A stretch of 64,000 nt of DNA from an uncultured Pelagibacteraceae bacterium (GTDB lineage: Bacteria > Pseudomonadota > Alphaproteobacteria > Pelagibacterales > Pelagibacteraceae). Under the pieces are notes generated by a model, which saw only the letters and a program-made list of their open reading frames with translations, had not been told where the DNA came from and searched no databases. Both the position numbers and the translations under genes were made by a program. Below, piece by piece: positions 55,039 to 64,000 of the stretch (positions are counted from its first letter, which is position 1; each line of letters begins with the position of its first letter). Where the stretch lies: NCBI GenBank assembly GCA_902517865.1, contig CABYDT010000005.1, forward strand, positions 20,109-84,108, in the 5' to 3' direction.

Positions 55039-56412
55039 TTAATAATATTGACTAATTCTAAATAATTGTTCAACTTTTTTTAGCTTATCTCGGCTAGCGA
55101 TTAATATTGCAGTATCATTTATTTTAAAATCAATTTCTTTTTTTGGAACAATAACTTTTTTGTCTCTTACTATAAGGCCTATCCTAATATCATCACCAAA
55201 ATTTATATCTAAAATTTTTTTATTTAAAAGCTCTGAATTTTCTGAAATTTTAGCTTCTATTATTTCGTATTCTCCGTCATCAAGACTGTAAACAGATTCA
55301 ATTTTTCCTTTATGTACATGTTTAAGAATTGTAGAAACAGTCGTCATTCTCGGATCAACAATATCGTCAATTTTTAAAGATGATTGTAAAAGATTATAAT
55401 TGTGGCTATTTGATATTGCTATAGTTCTTCTGATCCCCTTTTTCTTACAAAGCATTGCGCTCATTACATTGACTTCATCATCATCTGTTGTTGTTAAAAC
55501 AGTATCAATTTCATCAATATTTATTTCTTTAAGAATATTTTCGTCTAAACCGTCTCCCTTAACTACAATTGCTTCGTTTAGATCATTTGCGATTGACTGG
55601 GCTCTGACACTATCTTTCTCTATAATTTTAATTCTTGGTTGGTTGGGATTTTCCTCTAATAATTTTGCAAGATCAAATCCAATATTACCTCCACCAATAA
55701 TTAATATTTTTTTTGCAAATTTTTCATCTTTCCCAAAAATTGATAATGTTCTGTCAACTTGATTAGAGTCGGTAAGAATTAATGCTTTATCATTTTTAAG
55801 AAGCTGATTATTTTTTTTAAATTTAATGAACTTTTCCTCTCTATGTACTCCAAGAACATTGGCATTCAAATCAGAAAAAATTTCCGTTAATTTTTGTAAA
55901 GGCGTGTTTATTACTGGGCATTTTTCATCTATGTTAATTTCCAATAATCTGACAAGATCTTTTGAAAATGGGAAACTTTCTAAAGCCCCGGGCGCTTCTA
56001 GTTTTCTTAAAAGAGATTTAGAAACTTCATATTCTGGCGAAATAATTATATCGATTGGTAAATTTGTTTTAGTGAACAATCCTTTCCAAATTGGTTTTAG
56101 AAATTCTTTTGATCTAATTCTTGCAATTTTTCTTGGTATACTAAATAGCGAATGAGCTATTTGACAAACTATCATGTTTGTTTCATCATTTCTTGTAACA
56201 GCGATTATCATATCTGCATTTTTTGCATCAGCTTTTTCTAATACGCTTGGATATGTAGCAATTCCGACAATACCTCTGGCATCTAAATTATCATTAATTT
56301 TTTGAATATCAGCACTTACTTTATCAATGACAGTAATAGAATGTCCTTGTTTTGATAGTTGATTAGAAATAGAGTAACCAACTCTGCCAGCTCCACAAAT
56401 AATAATATTCAT
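55039..56412 (-). CDS. trkA: Trk system potassium uptake protein TrkA
   Basis: Cytoplasmic NAD(H)-binding gate of TrkH. The 457-aa protein has two RCK units, each an RCK_N Rossmann domain (IIICGAGRVGYSISNQLSKQG at 3-23 and ILIIGGGNIGFDLAKLLEE at about 232-250) followed by an RCK_C domain. It lies directly after ntrX with no intervening base; ntrY-ntrX-trkA-trkH is the conserved alphaproteobacterial order. Confidence 0.95.
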   Translation of the reverse strand: MNIIICGAGRVGYSISNQLSKQGHSITVIDKVSADIQKINDNLDARGIVGIATYPSVLEKADAKNADMIIAVTRNDETNMIVCQIAHSLFSIPRKIARIRSKEFLKPIWKGLFTKTNLPIDIIISPEYEVSKSLLRKLEAPGALESFPFSKDLVRLLEINIDEKCPVINTPLQKLTEIFSDLNANVLGVHREEKFIKFKKNNQLLKNDKALILTDSNQVDRTLSIFGKDEKFAKKILIIGGGNIGFDLAKLLEENPNQPRIKIIEKDSVRAQSIANDLNEAIVVKGDGLDENILKEINIDEIDTVLTTTDDDEVNVMSAMLCKKKGIRRTIAISNSHNYNLLQSSLKIDDIVDPRMTTVSTILKHVHKGKIESVYSLDDGEYEIIEAKISENSELLNKKILDINFGDDIRIGLIVRDKKVIVPKKEIDFKINDTAILIASRDKLKKVEQLFRISQYY

Positions 56413-57762
56413 CTAAATTTTTATTCCTAAGGAACTTAATTTCCTATGTAAAGCTGATCTTTCCATGCCAACAGCTTTAGAAGTTTTTGATATATTTCCA
56501 TCATTAATTTTTAATTGCTGAGATAAATAAACTTTTTCCCATTGTTCTCTTGCTTTTTTTAAAGGCAAATTAAAATCCATTGCTCCTTGAGATTTGTTAA
56601 CATTTAAATTTCCAAAACTTTCTTTTACAATATTGAGTATCTTTTTAGTGTCATTCTCACCTAATATTAATATTCTTTCTATGATATTTCTTAGTTCCCT
56701 AACATTTCCAGGCCAATCATATTGATAAAATAATTCGTAGATTTTGTCTAATTTTATATTAAATTTTTTACCAAGATTTGTTGAGTATTCTTTGATAAAA
56801 TAATTAGTTAGTAAATTGATGTCAGATAATCTTCTTTTAAGCGGCGGTAATTCAAAATTAAATACATTTATTCTATGAAAAAGATCTTCTCTGAAATTTC
56901 CTTTTTGGATTTCATCATATAAATCTATAGAGCTTGTACAAATTAATCTTATGTCTACATTAATAATTTTAGTTCCGTTCACTCTTTTAAACTTTTGATC
57001 TGTAAAAACCCTTAAAATTCTTCCCTGAATTTCTAGTGGCAAATCTAAAACGTTATCTATCAACAATGTACCGTCATTTGCTTTGTCTAATAAACCAAAT
57101 ATATCTTGATTATCCTTAACTTGACCAAATAGCTCTATTTCATAATTTAATGGATTAATTGTTGCGGCATTTAAAACTATAAAAGGGTTGTCTCTTCTCT
57201 TTGAATTTAGGTGTATTTTTCTTGCAAGCAATTCTTTACCTGATCCAGATGGACCAATTATTAAAGCTCTGCTGTCGGTTAATGCAATTTTATCTATTGA
57301 ATTTTTAATTTTTTTTATAGATGGGCTATTTCCTATAAATTCGTATGATTTAAAGTAATTTTCTTTTAATTCCTTATTTTGAACCTTCAGATCTAAAATT
57401 TCTGATGCCCTCTTAATGAAATTTATAAGTCTTTGTTCACTAAAAGGCTTTTCTATAAATTCAAAAGCTCCTAATTTCATCGCATCAACTGCAATTTGGA
57501 TGTTAGCGTGTCCAGACATCATTATAACTTGCGTTTCGGGTAATTTGTCTTTTATGGTTTTAAGTAAAAAAACCCCATCCCGTTTAGTTTCATCTAAAGA
57601 TACATCAAGTAATGCTATATCAAAACTTTTATTTTTGATGCAATCTAGGCCCTCTTTGACTGTGGATGCCTTAATTATATTGAAAGATAATTCTGACAAT
57701 ATATCGCTTATCAGTTTTATTATATCAGGCTCATCATCAACAATTAAAATACTTTTACTCAT
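56413..57762 (-). CDS. ntrX: NtrX-type response regulator lacking the GAFTGA motif
   Basis: The 449-aa protein has an N-terminal receiver domain (Asp9/Asp10, phospho-site Asp53, late Lys in IEKPF), a AAA+ domain with Walker A GPSGSGKE at 170-177, and a C-terminal FIS-type helix-turn-helix (ISKTSKAVGMERSALHRKL). After IELFG at 213 the loop GAFTGA, which contacts sigma-54, is absent and replaced by about nine unrelated residues. The Walker B Glu is Asn (LLIDN, 233-237). It is therefore unlikely to open sigma-54 promoters. It overlaps ntrY by 8 bases. Confidence 0.9.
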   Translation of the reverse strand: MSKSILIVDDEPDIIKLISDILSELSFNIIKASTVKEGLDCIKNKSFDIALLDVSLDETKRDGVFLLKTIKDKLPETQVIMMSGHANIQIAVDAMKLGAFEFIEKPFSEQRLINFIKRASEILDLKVQNKELKENYFKSYEFIGNSPSIKKIKNSIDKIALTDSRALIIGPSGSGKELLARKIHLNSKRRDNPFIVLNAATINPLNYEIELFGQVKDNQDIFGLLDKANDGTLLIDNVLDLPLEIQGRILRVFTDQKFKRVNGTKIINVDIRLICTSSIDLYDEIQKGNFREDLFHRINVFNFELPPLKRRLSDINLLTNYFIKEYSTNLGKKFNIKLDKIYELFYQYDWPGNVRELRNIIERILILGENDTKKILNIVKESFGNLNVNKSQGAMDFNLPLKKAREQWEKVYLSQQLKINDGNISKTSKAVGMERSALHRKLSSLGIKI

Positions 57763-59527
57763 TAACTTTTGGTAACAGGATTGTTACTTCTGCACCCTCT
57801 TTATTAATAGGTTTTTTAAAAAAAATATTTCCATTATGCTCATGGATAATTTTTGATACTATCGATAAACCTAATCCACTACCATTTTTTTTTGTAGTAT
57901 AATATGGGTTTGTTTCGTTTTTTTTGTTTTCTTTAAAACCAATACCGTTATCAACAATAGAAATATTAAAGTTATTTTTATCTTCAATTAAAGATATATT
58001 AATTTCTCCATTAAAGTTTTGTTTATTTATTTTTTTTTCTTCAATAGACTCGATAGAATTTTTAATGATATTAATTAATACTCTATTTATTTGAGAATAA
58101 TCGCAAATTATATCGCTATTTTTTGATTTATTATTAAAAAGAATTGGGATATTTTTATAATTTAACTTATATAAATTTATTGAAACTTTAATTAATTCGT
58201 AGATATTGTTTTTTTCAAATTTAGGTTTGCTCATTCTAGAAAAATTTGAAAATGAATTAGCTAGCTCTTTAATATTTTTTATTTGATTATCAATTATTTC
58301 CAAGTGTTCCTTTGCATTTTTATCAAAATCAATTTTTTGCTTAATTCTATCTAAAGAAAGCTGTATAGGAGTTAAGGGATTTTTTATTTCATGCGCTAAT
58401 TTTTTGCCCACTATTTCCCAAGCTTCAAATCTTCCTGATAATTTACTTCGTTGCTCTTGCTCCTTAATCTTTTCTGACATTTCAGTAAAGGTATAATTTA
58501 ATACATTAAAATCAGAGTTTTTATCACTAGGCAAATTTACATTATAATTACCCCTTGAAATTTCTTTTGATGCTTTAAAAATTTTATTTAATGGTCTGTT
58601 AATACGAGATGCAAAATTAATAGCAACCAAAACAGAGGATACAACCAACAACATAGTAAACATTATATAGATTATTAAAAAAGTAATTTGTAAGTTAATT
58701 ATATTTTTTTTTAACTTAAAATAATAGGTTGATGCATCGCCTGTATCCTTTAAGAAACTTACTATTTGATTATCTACATTTTTAACAACGTATAAATACA
58801 AATTATCAAAACTATTTAACTTCACAATTCCGTAAGTCTTTTTTTCAAATGCATTTGAATACCAAAAAGGCTTTCCACTAGATGCATTTGTTAAATATTG
58901 TTGCAAAGGCTTTTTATATTTTTCATTAGATAATTGTTGATATTTGATATCTCCGTCAAGATTAATAATATAAATGTTTTGTAAACCTCTTAATTTTGAT
59001 TGAGCAGATATATATTTTGTAAAGTTTACTTCGTTCTTAATTAATATTTTTTTATTTCTATTAATATCATTTGCAGTTAATAATACATTATTTATAAATA
59101 ACTTATAATGATCAGCAAGATAACTTCTTGCAAGATTTACCGAATTATTAACTGTATTTTCAATTTTTTTGTTAAACCAATTTTGTATACCGTAGTTAAA
59201 AAGTACTACCGAAAAGATAGATATAATCGCACACGGTATTGCTGATATAGATAGAAAATATAAAACTAAAGATTTACTTGTATTTGATCCTAGCTCGTTA
59301 TTTTTTTTTAACAAATAAATATGATATAATTTGATTGCTATTCCAAAAAATAATAAAATGAAAAATACAAGATTTAATATTAATAAGTAACGTACATTAA
59401 GTTTATTTAGAGGTAATAATCCAGTATCTGTAAAAGTTTGAATAGTTACAATAACACAAATAAATGTTATGAAAAATAATGCTATTAAAAACTTTGTATT
59501 TGATAATAATCTGGTTATATAAATCAT
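57755..59527 (-). CDS. ntrY: NtrY-type sensor histidine kinase
   Basis: The 590-aa membrane kinase has about three N-terminal helices (residues 11-30, 47-66, 88-111), a periplasmic region to about 275, a helix at 279-304, a HAMP domain (about 305-358), then HisKA with phospho-acceptor His379 in LAHEIKNPLTPIQL and the HATPase domain (NIIKNSIES, VDNGIGF, GSGLGLSIV). The cytoplasmic PAS domain of longer NtrY proteins is not visible. Its ATG overlaps the ispDF ATG by two bases on the other strand. Confidence 0.92.
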   Translation of the reverse strand: MIYITRLLSNTKFLIALFFITFICVIVTIQTFTDTGLLPLNKLNVRYLLILNLVFFILLFFGIAIKLYHIYLLKKNNELGSNTSKSLVLYFLSISAIPCAIISIFSVVLFNYGIQNWFNKKIENTVNNSVNLARSYLADHYKLFINNVLLTANDINRNKKILIKNEVNFTKYISAQSKLRGLQNIYIINLDGDIKYQQLSNEKYKKPLQQYLTNASSGKPFWYSNAFEKKTYGIVKLNSFDNLYLYVVKNVDNQIVSFLKDTGDASTYYFKLKKNIINLQITFLIIYIMFTMLLVVSSVLVAINFASRINRPLNKIFKASKEISRGNYNVNLPSDKNSDFNVLNYTFTEMSEKIKEQEQRSKLSGRFEAWEIVGKKLAHEIKNPLTPIQLSLDRIKQKIDFDKNAKEHLEIIDNQIKNIKELANSFSNFSRMSKPKFEKNNIYELIKVSINLYKLNYKNIPILFNNKSKNSDIICDYSQINRVLINIIKNSIESIEEKKINKQNFNGEINISLIEDKNNFNISIVDNGIGFKENKKNETNPYYTTKKNGSGLGLSIVSKIIHEHNGNIFFKKPINKEGAEVTILLPKVNE

Positions 59528-60626
59528 GAAAATTTGTTCTATTATATTACTTGCAGGCGATAGCCTGAGATTTAAATCTTTGACACCAAAACAATATTTT
59601 AAACATAATAATGAGATACTAGTTAATTATAGTATTAAAAAATTCAACCAAAATAAGCTAATTTCAAATATAATATTAGTGGTAAATCCTCAAAAATTCA
59701 AAGTATTTAAAAAACATGTATTTAAATCAAATAAAATATTGATCGTTAAAGGAGGTAAAACTAGGCAGGAGTCTGCATTTAATGCGCTAAAGTATATAGA
59801 TATGAATAAAAACTATTCTCATGTAATTATACATGACGCAGCTCGGCCGTATTTTTCTGAAGACCTTCTAGACAAAATCATATCAAATCTAAAAAAAAAT
59901 GATTGTGTCATACCTGCTATATCCGCTACAGATACAGTGATATTTGAAAAAAAAATACAAAACCGAGATAAAACTTTACTTATTCAAACACCTCAGGGTT
60001 TCAAATACAGTCTTCTTTATAATTTATCAAAAAAAAATAGAAAAAAAATAACAGATGAGTCTTCACTATTTTATATAAATAAAAAAAACGTAAAAATTAT
60101 TAAAGGAGAACATGCAAATATTAAAATAAATACACCCATAGATCTATTTCAAAACATGTCCTATGGAATAGGTTTTGATGTTCATAAATTAAAAAAGAAG
60201 AGAAAATTAATAATTGGTGGTATAACAATACCTTATCACTCAGGTCCTCTAGGTCACTCAGATGGCGATAGTGTAATTCATGCATTGATTGATAGTTTAT
60301 TAGGTGCAACCGGAAATGGAGATATTGGAACACTATTTCCAAATACTCCAAAATATAAAGACATTAAATCTTCTATACTTTTAAAAAAAATAATTAAATT
60401 ACTTAAATCAAAAGAAATTTTAATACATAATATTGATATTAATATAATTATTCAAAAACCAAACCTATCAAAGTATAAAAACAAAATTAAAATTAATTTA
60501 GCGCGGATGTGTAATATTGAACCTATTCAAATTAATGTAAAAGCAAAAACAACCGATAAGCTGGGTTTAATTGGTAAAGATAAAGCACTAGCTTGTGAAG
60601 TCATAGCATCTGTAAAATATGCATAA
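59526..60626 (+). CDS. ispDF: Bifunctional IspD/IspF of the MEP isoprenoid pathway
   Basis: Residues 1 to about 210 are IspD (CTP:MEP cytidylyltransferase): IILLAGDSLRFKSLTPKQY carries the nucleotide-binding Arg and Lys, then VIIHDAARPYF and IQTPQGFKYSLL. From about 212 (YGIGFDVHKL) is IspF (MECDP synthase) with zinc ligands in DVH and GHSDGDSVIHALIDSLLGA. The fusion and the following pgpA-cinA are typical of alphaproteobacteria. The IspD half is somewhat short. Confidence 0.94.
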   Translation: MKICSIILLAGDSLRFKSLTPKQYFKHNNEILVNYSIKKFNQNKLISNIILVVNPQKFKVFKKHVFKSNKILIVKGGKTRQESAFNALKYIDMNKNYSHVIIHDAARPYFSEDLLDKIISNLKKNDCVIPAISATDTVIFEKKIQNRDKTLLIQTPQGFKYSLLYNLSKKNRKKITDESSLFYINKKNVKIIKGEHANIKINTPIDLFQNMSYGIGFDVHKLKKKRKLIIGGITIPYHSGPLGHSDGDSVIHALIDSLLGATGNGDIGTLFPNTPKYKDIKSSILLKKIIKLLKSKEILIHNIDINIIIQKPNLSKYKNKIKINLARMCNIEPIQINVKAKTTDKLGLIGKDKALACEVIASVKYA

Positions 60627-61119
60627 ACTTAATTACAATTTTGTTACTTTGCTTGGTATTGGTAATATAAAAGCAGCACCAGGGACATTTGGATCAATTT
60701 TTGCTTGTATTGTATTATTTGTTCTATTTCACATAGTAAATATTAACAACTATTTAATTCTATTTTTTTTAATTCTTATAACGATAACTTCATTTGTCTC
60801 GATTAATATTTATCTAAAGTTTTCTAAAACTAAAGATCCAAAGGAAGTAGTCGTTGATGAATTTGTTGGTCAATCAATACCTATTTTTATGTATGAAATT
60901 TCTCATGGTTATGAAAAATTAACTAATGATGCGTTGATCTTTTATTTTATAATTTTTATATTGTTTCGTATATTTGATATCTTTAAACCTTTTCCTATAA
61001 ACTATATTGATAAAAATTTTCAAAATGCAGTCGGTGTAATATTAGATGATGTTATAGCTGGAATTTATACTGTTCTTTCGTTAATTTTAATTATACTAAC
61101 CAAGTATTATTTTTTATGA
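60619..61119 (+). CDS. pgpA: Phosphatidylglycerophosphatase A
   Basis: PgpA dephosphorylates PGP to phosphatidylglycerol. The 166-aa membrane protein opens LLGIGNIKAAPGTFGSI and carries the catalytic block EVVVDEFVGQSIPI and then FRIFDIFKPFPI. Three or four hydrophobic segments are seen. It overlaps ispDF by 8 bases and cinA by 4. Confidence 0.92.
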   Translation: MHKLNYNFVTLLGIGNIKAAPGTFGSIFACIVLFVLFHIVNINNYLILFFLILITITSFVSINIYLKFSKTKDPKEVVVDEFVGQSIPIFMYEISHGYEKLTNDALIFYFIIFILFRIFDIFKPFPINYIDKNFQNAVGVILDDVIAGIYTVLSLILIILTKYYFL

Positions 61120-61574
61120 ATCTAATAAAACTTTTAATAAAAAAAAAGATATCTATCTCTGTTGCTGAATCTTGTACTGGTGGACTGGTCGCGAGTTTAT
61201 TTACTTCACAACCAGGTTCTTCAAAAATATTTAAGCTAGGTATTATAAGCTATTCTAACAAGTCTAAATTGGACATTTTAAAAGTTCCAAAGAATATTAT
61301 TTCTAAATATGGTGCAGTGAGTAAGGAATGCTGTAAACATATGTTAATAGGTGTGAGTAAATTATCAAAAACAAAAGTTTCAATTTCAATCACAGGGATT
61401 GCTGGCCCCAAAGGTGGAACAATAAAAAAACCAATTGGTACTGTTTTTATTGGAATAAAATTTAATAAAAATTATAAAATTTTTAAATTTATTTTTAAAA
61501 ACAAAGGAAGAAAATATATCCAAAACTGCACTGTTAAAAAGATATCAAAAATTATATTAAACTTTGTCAAATAA
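61116..61574 (+). CDS. CinA C-terminal-domain protein (nicotinamide-nucleotide amidase PncC type)
   Basis: The 152-aa single-domain protein has ISVAESCTGGLVASLFTSQPGSSKIF, GIISYSNKSKLDIL, KYGAVSKECC and ITGIAGPKGGTIKKPIGTV, the CinA C-terminal (NMN deamidase) signature. The N-terminal molybdopterin-like domain is absent. It recycles NMN in pyridine nucleotide metabolism. It converges on ratA with an 18-base overlap. Confidence 0.92.
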   Translation: MNLIKLLIKKKISISVAESCTGGLVASLFTSQPGSSKIFKLGIISYSNKSKLDILKVPKNIISKYGAVSKECCKHMLIGVSKLSKTKVSISITGIAGPKGGTIKKPIGTVFIGIKFNKNYKIFKFIFKNKGRKYIQNCTVKKISKIILNFVK

Positions 61575-62009
61575 ACTATTTGCTCTATTTTCAAAAGCAT
61601 TTGCGATTTTTATTAATCCTAAATTAAAAGATTTTTCCATAATCGAATTTAAAAGTTTATTGTTTAACTCAAAATCAATCTTAAACTCAATTTGAGTTTT
61701 TTGTTGACCCCTTTCTTCAAAAAACCATTCGTTTTTTAAATACTTTAATGGACCTTTAATATTTGTAACTAAAATATAGTCTTTTTTTTTAAAATATATT
61801 ACGTTACTTAAATAAGTCTGATTTAAAATTTTTTTTCCAACTGTCATATCAGCTTTAATTTCAACCCTATCCTCAAAGTTTTTTCTTTCATGTACCTCAC
61901 TATTAATACACCAAGGTACAAAGCTCGGATATTGCTCAATATCCAATACCATTTCGATAAGATTATTTTTAGAACAATTAATTAGTTTTATAACTGAGGC
62001 TGATGACAT
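61557..62009 (-). CDS. START-domain protein of the RatA/COQ10 family
   Basis: The 150-aa protein is one polyketide-cyclase/START-like domain ([57 protein letters not shown]). Relatives are annotated as ubiquinone-binding COQ10 or as the RatA ribosome-association protein. In alphaproteobacteria the gene stands beside lipA, as here, with a 22-base overlap. Quinone or lipid handling is more likely than toxin action. Confidence 0.85.
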   Translation of the reverse strand: MSSASVIKLINCSKNNLIEMVLDIEQYPSFVPWCINSEVHERKNFEDRVEIKADMTVGKKILNQTYLSNVIYFKKKDYILVTNIKGPLKYLKNEWFFEERGQQKTQIEFKIDFELNNKLLNSIMEKSFNLGLIKIANAFENRANSLFDKV

Positions 62010-62935
62010 TTATTTTGTTTATCTCTAGCCGCTCTTAACCTTTTGAAATCTTCATCAGCATGATAAGAAGATCGTGTCAGAGGCGAAGATGAAACTAATA
62101 AAAAACCTTTTGAAATTGCAATGGATTTTAGTTCCTCAAATTCAGCAGGTTCATAATAACGTTGCAATGGAAAATGTTTTTCAGATGGCTGCAAATACTG
62201 ACCTATAGTTAAAAAATCAACATCAGCAGATCTTAAATCGTCCATAACTTGTATAATTTCTTCTTTACTCTCACCCATCCCAACCATCAAACCAGATTTA
62301 GTAAAGGTGCTCTTATCTAATTTCTTCACATTTTTTAATAATTCTACTGATGTAAAATATCTCGCACCAGGTCTAACTTTTAAGTACATGCTGGGAACAG
62401 TTTCTATATTATGATTAAAGACATCTGGTTTTGCTTTTAATACAATTTTATATGCGTCGCCTTTTCTTAAAAAATCAGGAGTTAACACTTCAATTGTAGT
62501 TTCTGGATTTTTTTCTCTGGTTAGGGTAATTACATTATAAAAATGATGAGCGCCGCCATCTACTAAATCGTCTCTATCTACTGATGTTATGACGACGTGT
62601 GAGAGGTTTAATTGTTTTACTGCATCTGCAATCTTTAATGGTTCAGAGATATCTAGAGGGCCTGGTTTGCCAGTTTTGACATCACAAAAAGCACAAGCTC
62701 TTGTGCATGTATCCCCCATCACCATGAAAGTTGCATGACCTTTTCCCCAGCATTCTGTAATATTGGGGCAGTTTGCTTCCTGACAAACTGTCACTAAATT
62801 ATTTGTATTAATAATCGTTTTTGTAGCAAAAAACTTTTTACTGTTTTGAATTTTTGATTTTATCCATTTAGGTTTCCTTTTCAATGGATTTGATGGTTTA
62901 TTTACTTTTTCGGGATGCCTACTTTTATTTTTCAT
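61988..62935 (-). CDS. lipA: Lipoyl synthase
   Basis: A radical SAM enzyme that inserts two sulfurs into octanoyl-lipoyl domains. The 315-aa protein has the auxiliary cluster motif C51-x4-C56-x5-C62 ([12 protein letters not shown]), the radical SAM motif C77-x3-C81-x2-C84 (CTRACAFC) and the C-terminal SSYHADE serine ligand. It overlaps ftsB by 11 bases. Confidence 0.97.
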   Translation of the reverse strand: MKNKSRHPEKVNKPSNPLKRKPKWIKSKIQNSKKFFATKTIINTNNLVTVCQEANCPNITECWGKGHATFMVMGDTCTRACAFCDVKTGKPGPLDISEPLKIADAVKQLNLSHVVITSVDRDDLVDGGAHHFYNVITLTREKNPETTIEVLTPDFLRKGDAYKIVLKAKPDVFNHNIETVPSMYLKVRPGARYFTSVELLKNVKKLDKSTFTKSGLMVGMGESKEEIIQVMDDLRSADVDFLTIGQYLQPSEKHFPLQRYYEPAEFEELKSIAISKGFLLVSSSPLTRSSYHADEDFKRLRAARDKQNKCHQPQL

Positions 62936-63227
62936 TTATAATATATAAAACCTCATTTCTTTTTCCTAATACAAAAATTTCTCTATATTTTTCATCCAAA
63001 TAGTCTAAATTTAAATCTTCGGATAACATAGTATTTTTTAGTTTCAAAGATTCTAATTTTTGTAACAATACACTCTCATTGACAGTTAAATCATGTAACA
63101 TTTTGTCTTTTTTTTTCATTGAAAAATAACCTTTATCACCAGTTAACGCGTTTACTAGAAAATAAACGGTCAAAATAACATTGATTATTATTATTTTTTT
63201 TAAATTAAAAATTTTAGAACGCTTCAT
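62925..63227 (-). CDS. ftsB: Septum formation initiator FtsB/DivIC-like protein
   Basis: The 100-aa bitopic protein has a cytoplasmic start, a helix at about residues 11-27 ([19 protein letters not shown]) and a coiled coil ([24 protein letters not shown]) with the end [19 protein letters not shown]. FtsB joins FtsL and FtsQ in the divisome. It follows eno in many proteobacteria, and here the two overlap by 4 bases. Confidence 0.88.
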   Translation of the reverse strand: MKRSKIFNLKKIIIINVILTVYFLVNALTGDKGYFSMKKKDKMLHDLTVNESVLLQKLESLKLKNTMLSEDLNLDYLDEKYREIFVLGKRNEVLYIINEK

Positions 63228-64000
63228 AATCTACCCATTTTTTTGTTATCTAGTATTTCTTCTATTCTAATTAATCTATTATATTTTGATACTCTCTCAG
63301 ATCTAGCTAAGGATCCTGTCTTTATTTGGCTTGAATTTGTTGCTACACATAAATCTGCTATAAAAGTATCTTCAGTATCACCAGATCTATGTGATATTAT
63401 AGTTTTAAAATTATTTTTTTTTGCATAGTAAATTGTGTTTAATGTTTCTGTCAAGGTTCCTATTTGGTTAAGTTTTATTAAAATTGCATTTGCTGAATTT
63501 TTTTCAACACCTTTTTTTAACCTGTCTATATTTGTAACAAAAAGATCATCACCGACAATTTGTATTTTGTCGCCTAATTTTTTATTCAATTTGGCCCATG
63601 TATCCCAATCATCTTCAAAAAATGGATCCTCAAGTGATAAAATGGGGTATTTTTTTGTTATTTCGTAATAAAAGTCTATCATTTCATCGCCTGATAATAT
63701 TTTATTATTTAAAATTTTATATTTATTTTTTTCATATAATTCATTGGAGGCAACATCTAAGCATATATTAACATCCTCTCCAGCTTTAAAACCTGCATTA
63801 TGTATAGCAGATAAGATTAGTTCTATGGCGCTTTCATCACTATCAAGCGAGGGAGCAAAACCACCTTCATCGCCTACACTGCAGCTCAGATTTTTCTTTA
63901 CTAATAATTCTTTTAATCTTTGAATTATTAAAAAAGAAATTTGTAAACATTCTGTAAAATTTTTTCCACCATCTGGACGTATCATAAATTCTTGTATTTT
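63224..64000 (-). CDS. eno: Enolase, C-terminal part (5' end outside window)
   Basis: Converts 2-phosphoglycerate to phosphoenolpyruvate. The frame is open to the right edge: residues before the first internal Met read KIQEF, and IQEFMIRPDGGKNF is the enolase block preceding the catalytic core. Then come VGDEGGFAPSL, metal ligands in LSLEDPFFEDDWD and VGDDLFVTN, LIKLNQIGTLTETL with the catalytic Lys, and SHRSGDTEDTFIADL. About 258 C-terminal residues are present. Confidence 0.96.
   Translation of the reverse strand, partial: KIQEFMIRPDGGKNFTECLQISFLIIQRLKELLVKKNLSCSVGDEGGFAPSLDSDESAIELILSAIHNAGFKAGEDVNICLDVASNELYEKNKYKILNNKILSGDEMIDFYYEITKKYPILSLEDPFFEDDWDTWAKLNKKLGDKIQIVGDDLFVTNIDRLKKGVEKNSANAILIKLNQIGTLTETLNTIYYAKKNNFKTIISHRSGDTEDTFIADLCVATNSSQIKTGSLARSERVSKYNRLIRIEEILDNKKMGRL

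Overview
The window is a compact stretch of an AT-rich alphaproteobacterial chromosome, roughly 25-30 percent GC by eye. It most resembles a streamlined marine lineage of the SAR11/Pelagibacterales kind. The alphaproteobacterial signs are gene order and gene content: ntrY-ntrX-trkA-trkH; a fused ispDF followed by pgpA and cinA; the dgt-argS-nagZ-scpAB-tatABC-serS run; recG beside sdhE; an NDUFS4-type complex I subunit; and ratA-lipA-ftsB-eno. Spacing is minimal: stops and starts often overlap, clear Shine-Dalgarno sites are rare, and no stretch longer than 300 bases lacks a gene. The longest gap, 21153-21426, holds a hairpin and a promoter. Species cannot be named from the sequence alone.

Layout. 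1-8 kb: end of recJ, tRNA-Glu, a Cys-rich microprotein behind a Fur-like box, glutathione peroxidase, nhaA, tRNA-Pro, an unusual photolyase-family protein, a glycosyltransferase, NDUFS4, an SbmA-like transporter and recG. 8-14 kb: sdhE, yajC-secD-secF and uvrA. 14-21 kb: ssb, gyrA (broken by a frameshift at an A8 tract), coaD, cyclophilin, tgt, tRNA-Lys, a small zinc-ribbon protein, an M48 protease and a DUF502 protein. 21-25 kb: the only clearly accessory segment, with an 11-bp inverted repeat holding a 10-codon ORF, a tyrosine recombinase with a good promoter and palindrome, and two glycosyltransferases. 25-32 kb: tatD, metG, holB, tmk, a D-Ala-D-Ala carboxypeptidase, an RlpA-like lipoprotein and a lytic transglycosylase, transcribed towards the glycosyltransferases. 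32-40 kb: tRNA-Ser and the dgt-to-serS operon on the minus strand. 40-47 kb: erpA and xthA, then manC, ilvD, valS and an isoaspartate-methyltransferase-like gene. 47-53 kb: tRNA-Cys, tRNA-Asn, an XRE regulator and a photolyase/FAD oxidoreductase/DUF1365/Cfa cluster leading into cysK. 53-59.5 kb: a GIY-YIG protein, tRNA-Arg, trkH, trkA, ntrX and ntrY. 59.5-64 kb: ispDF, pgpA and cinA, opposed by ratA, lipA, ftsB and the end of eno.

Most genes are housekeeping: DNA replication and repair, tRNA charging and modification, protein export, cell-wall turnover, isoprenoid and lipoate synthesis, and ion homeostasis. The unusual content lies in the departures. These are a photolyase that appears domain-permuted, an NtrX without its sigma-54 contact motif, a Tgt missing two zinc cysteines, a delta-prime subunit without a P-loop, an RlpA without its first conserved block, a split gyrA, and several microproteins and dyads near tRNAs and the integrase. 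Two photolyase-family genes fit a sunlit surface-ocean life.
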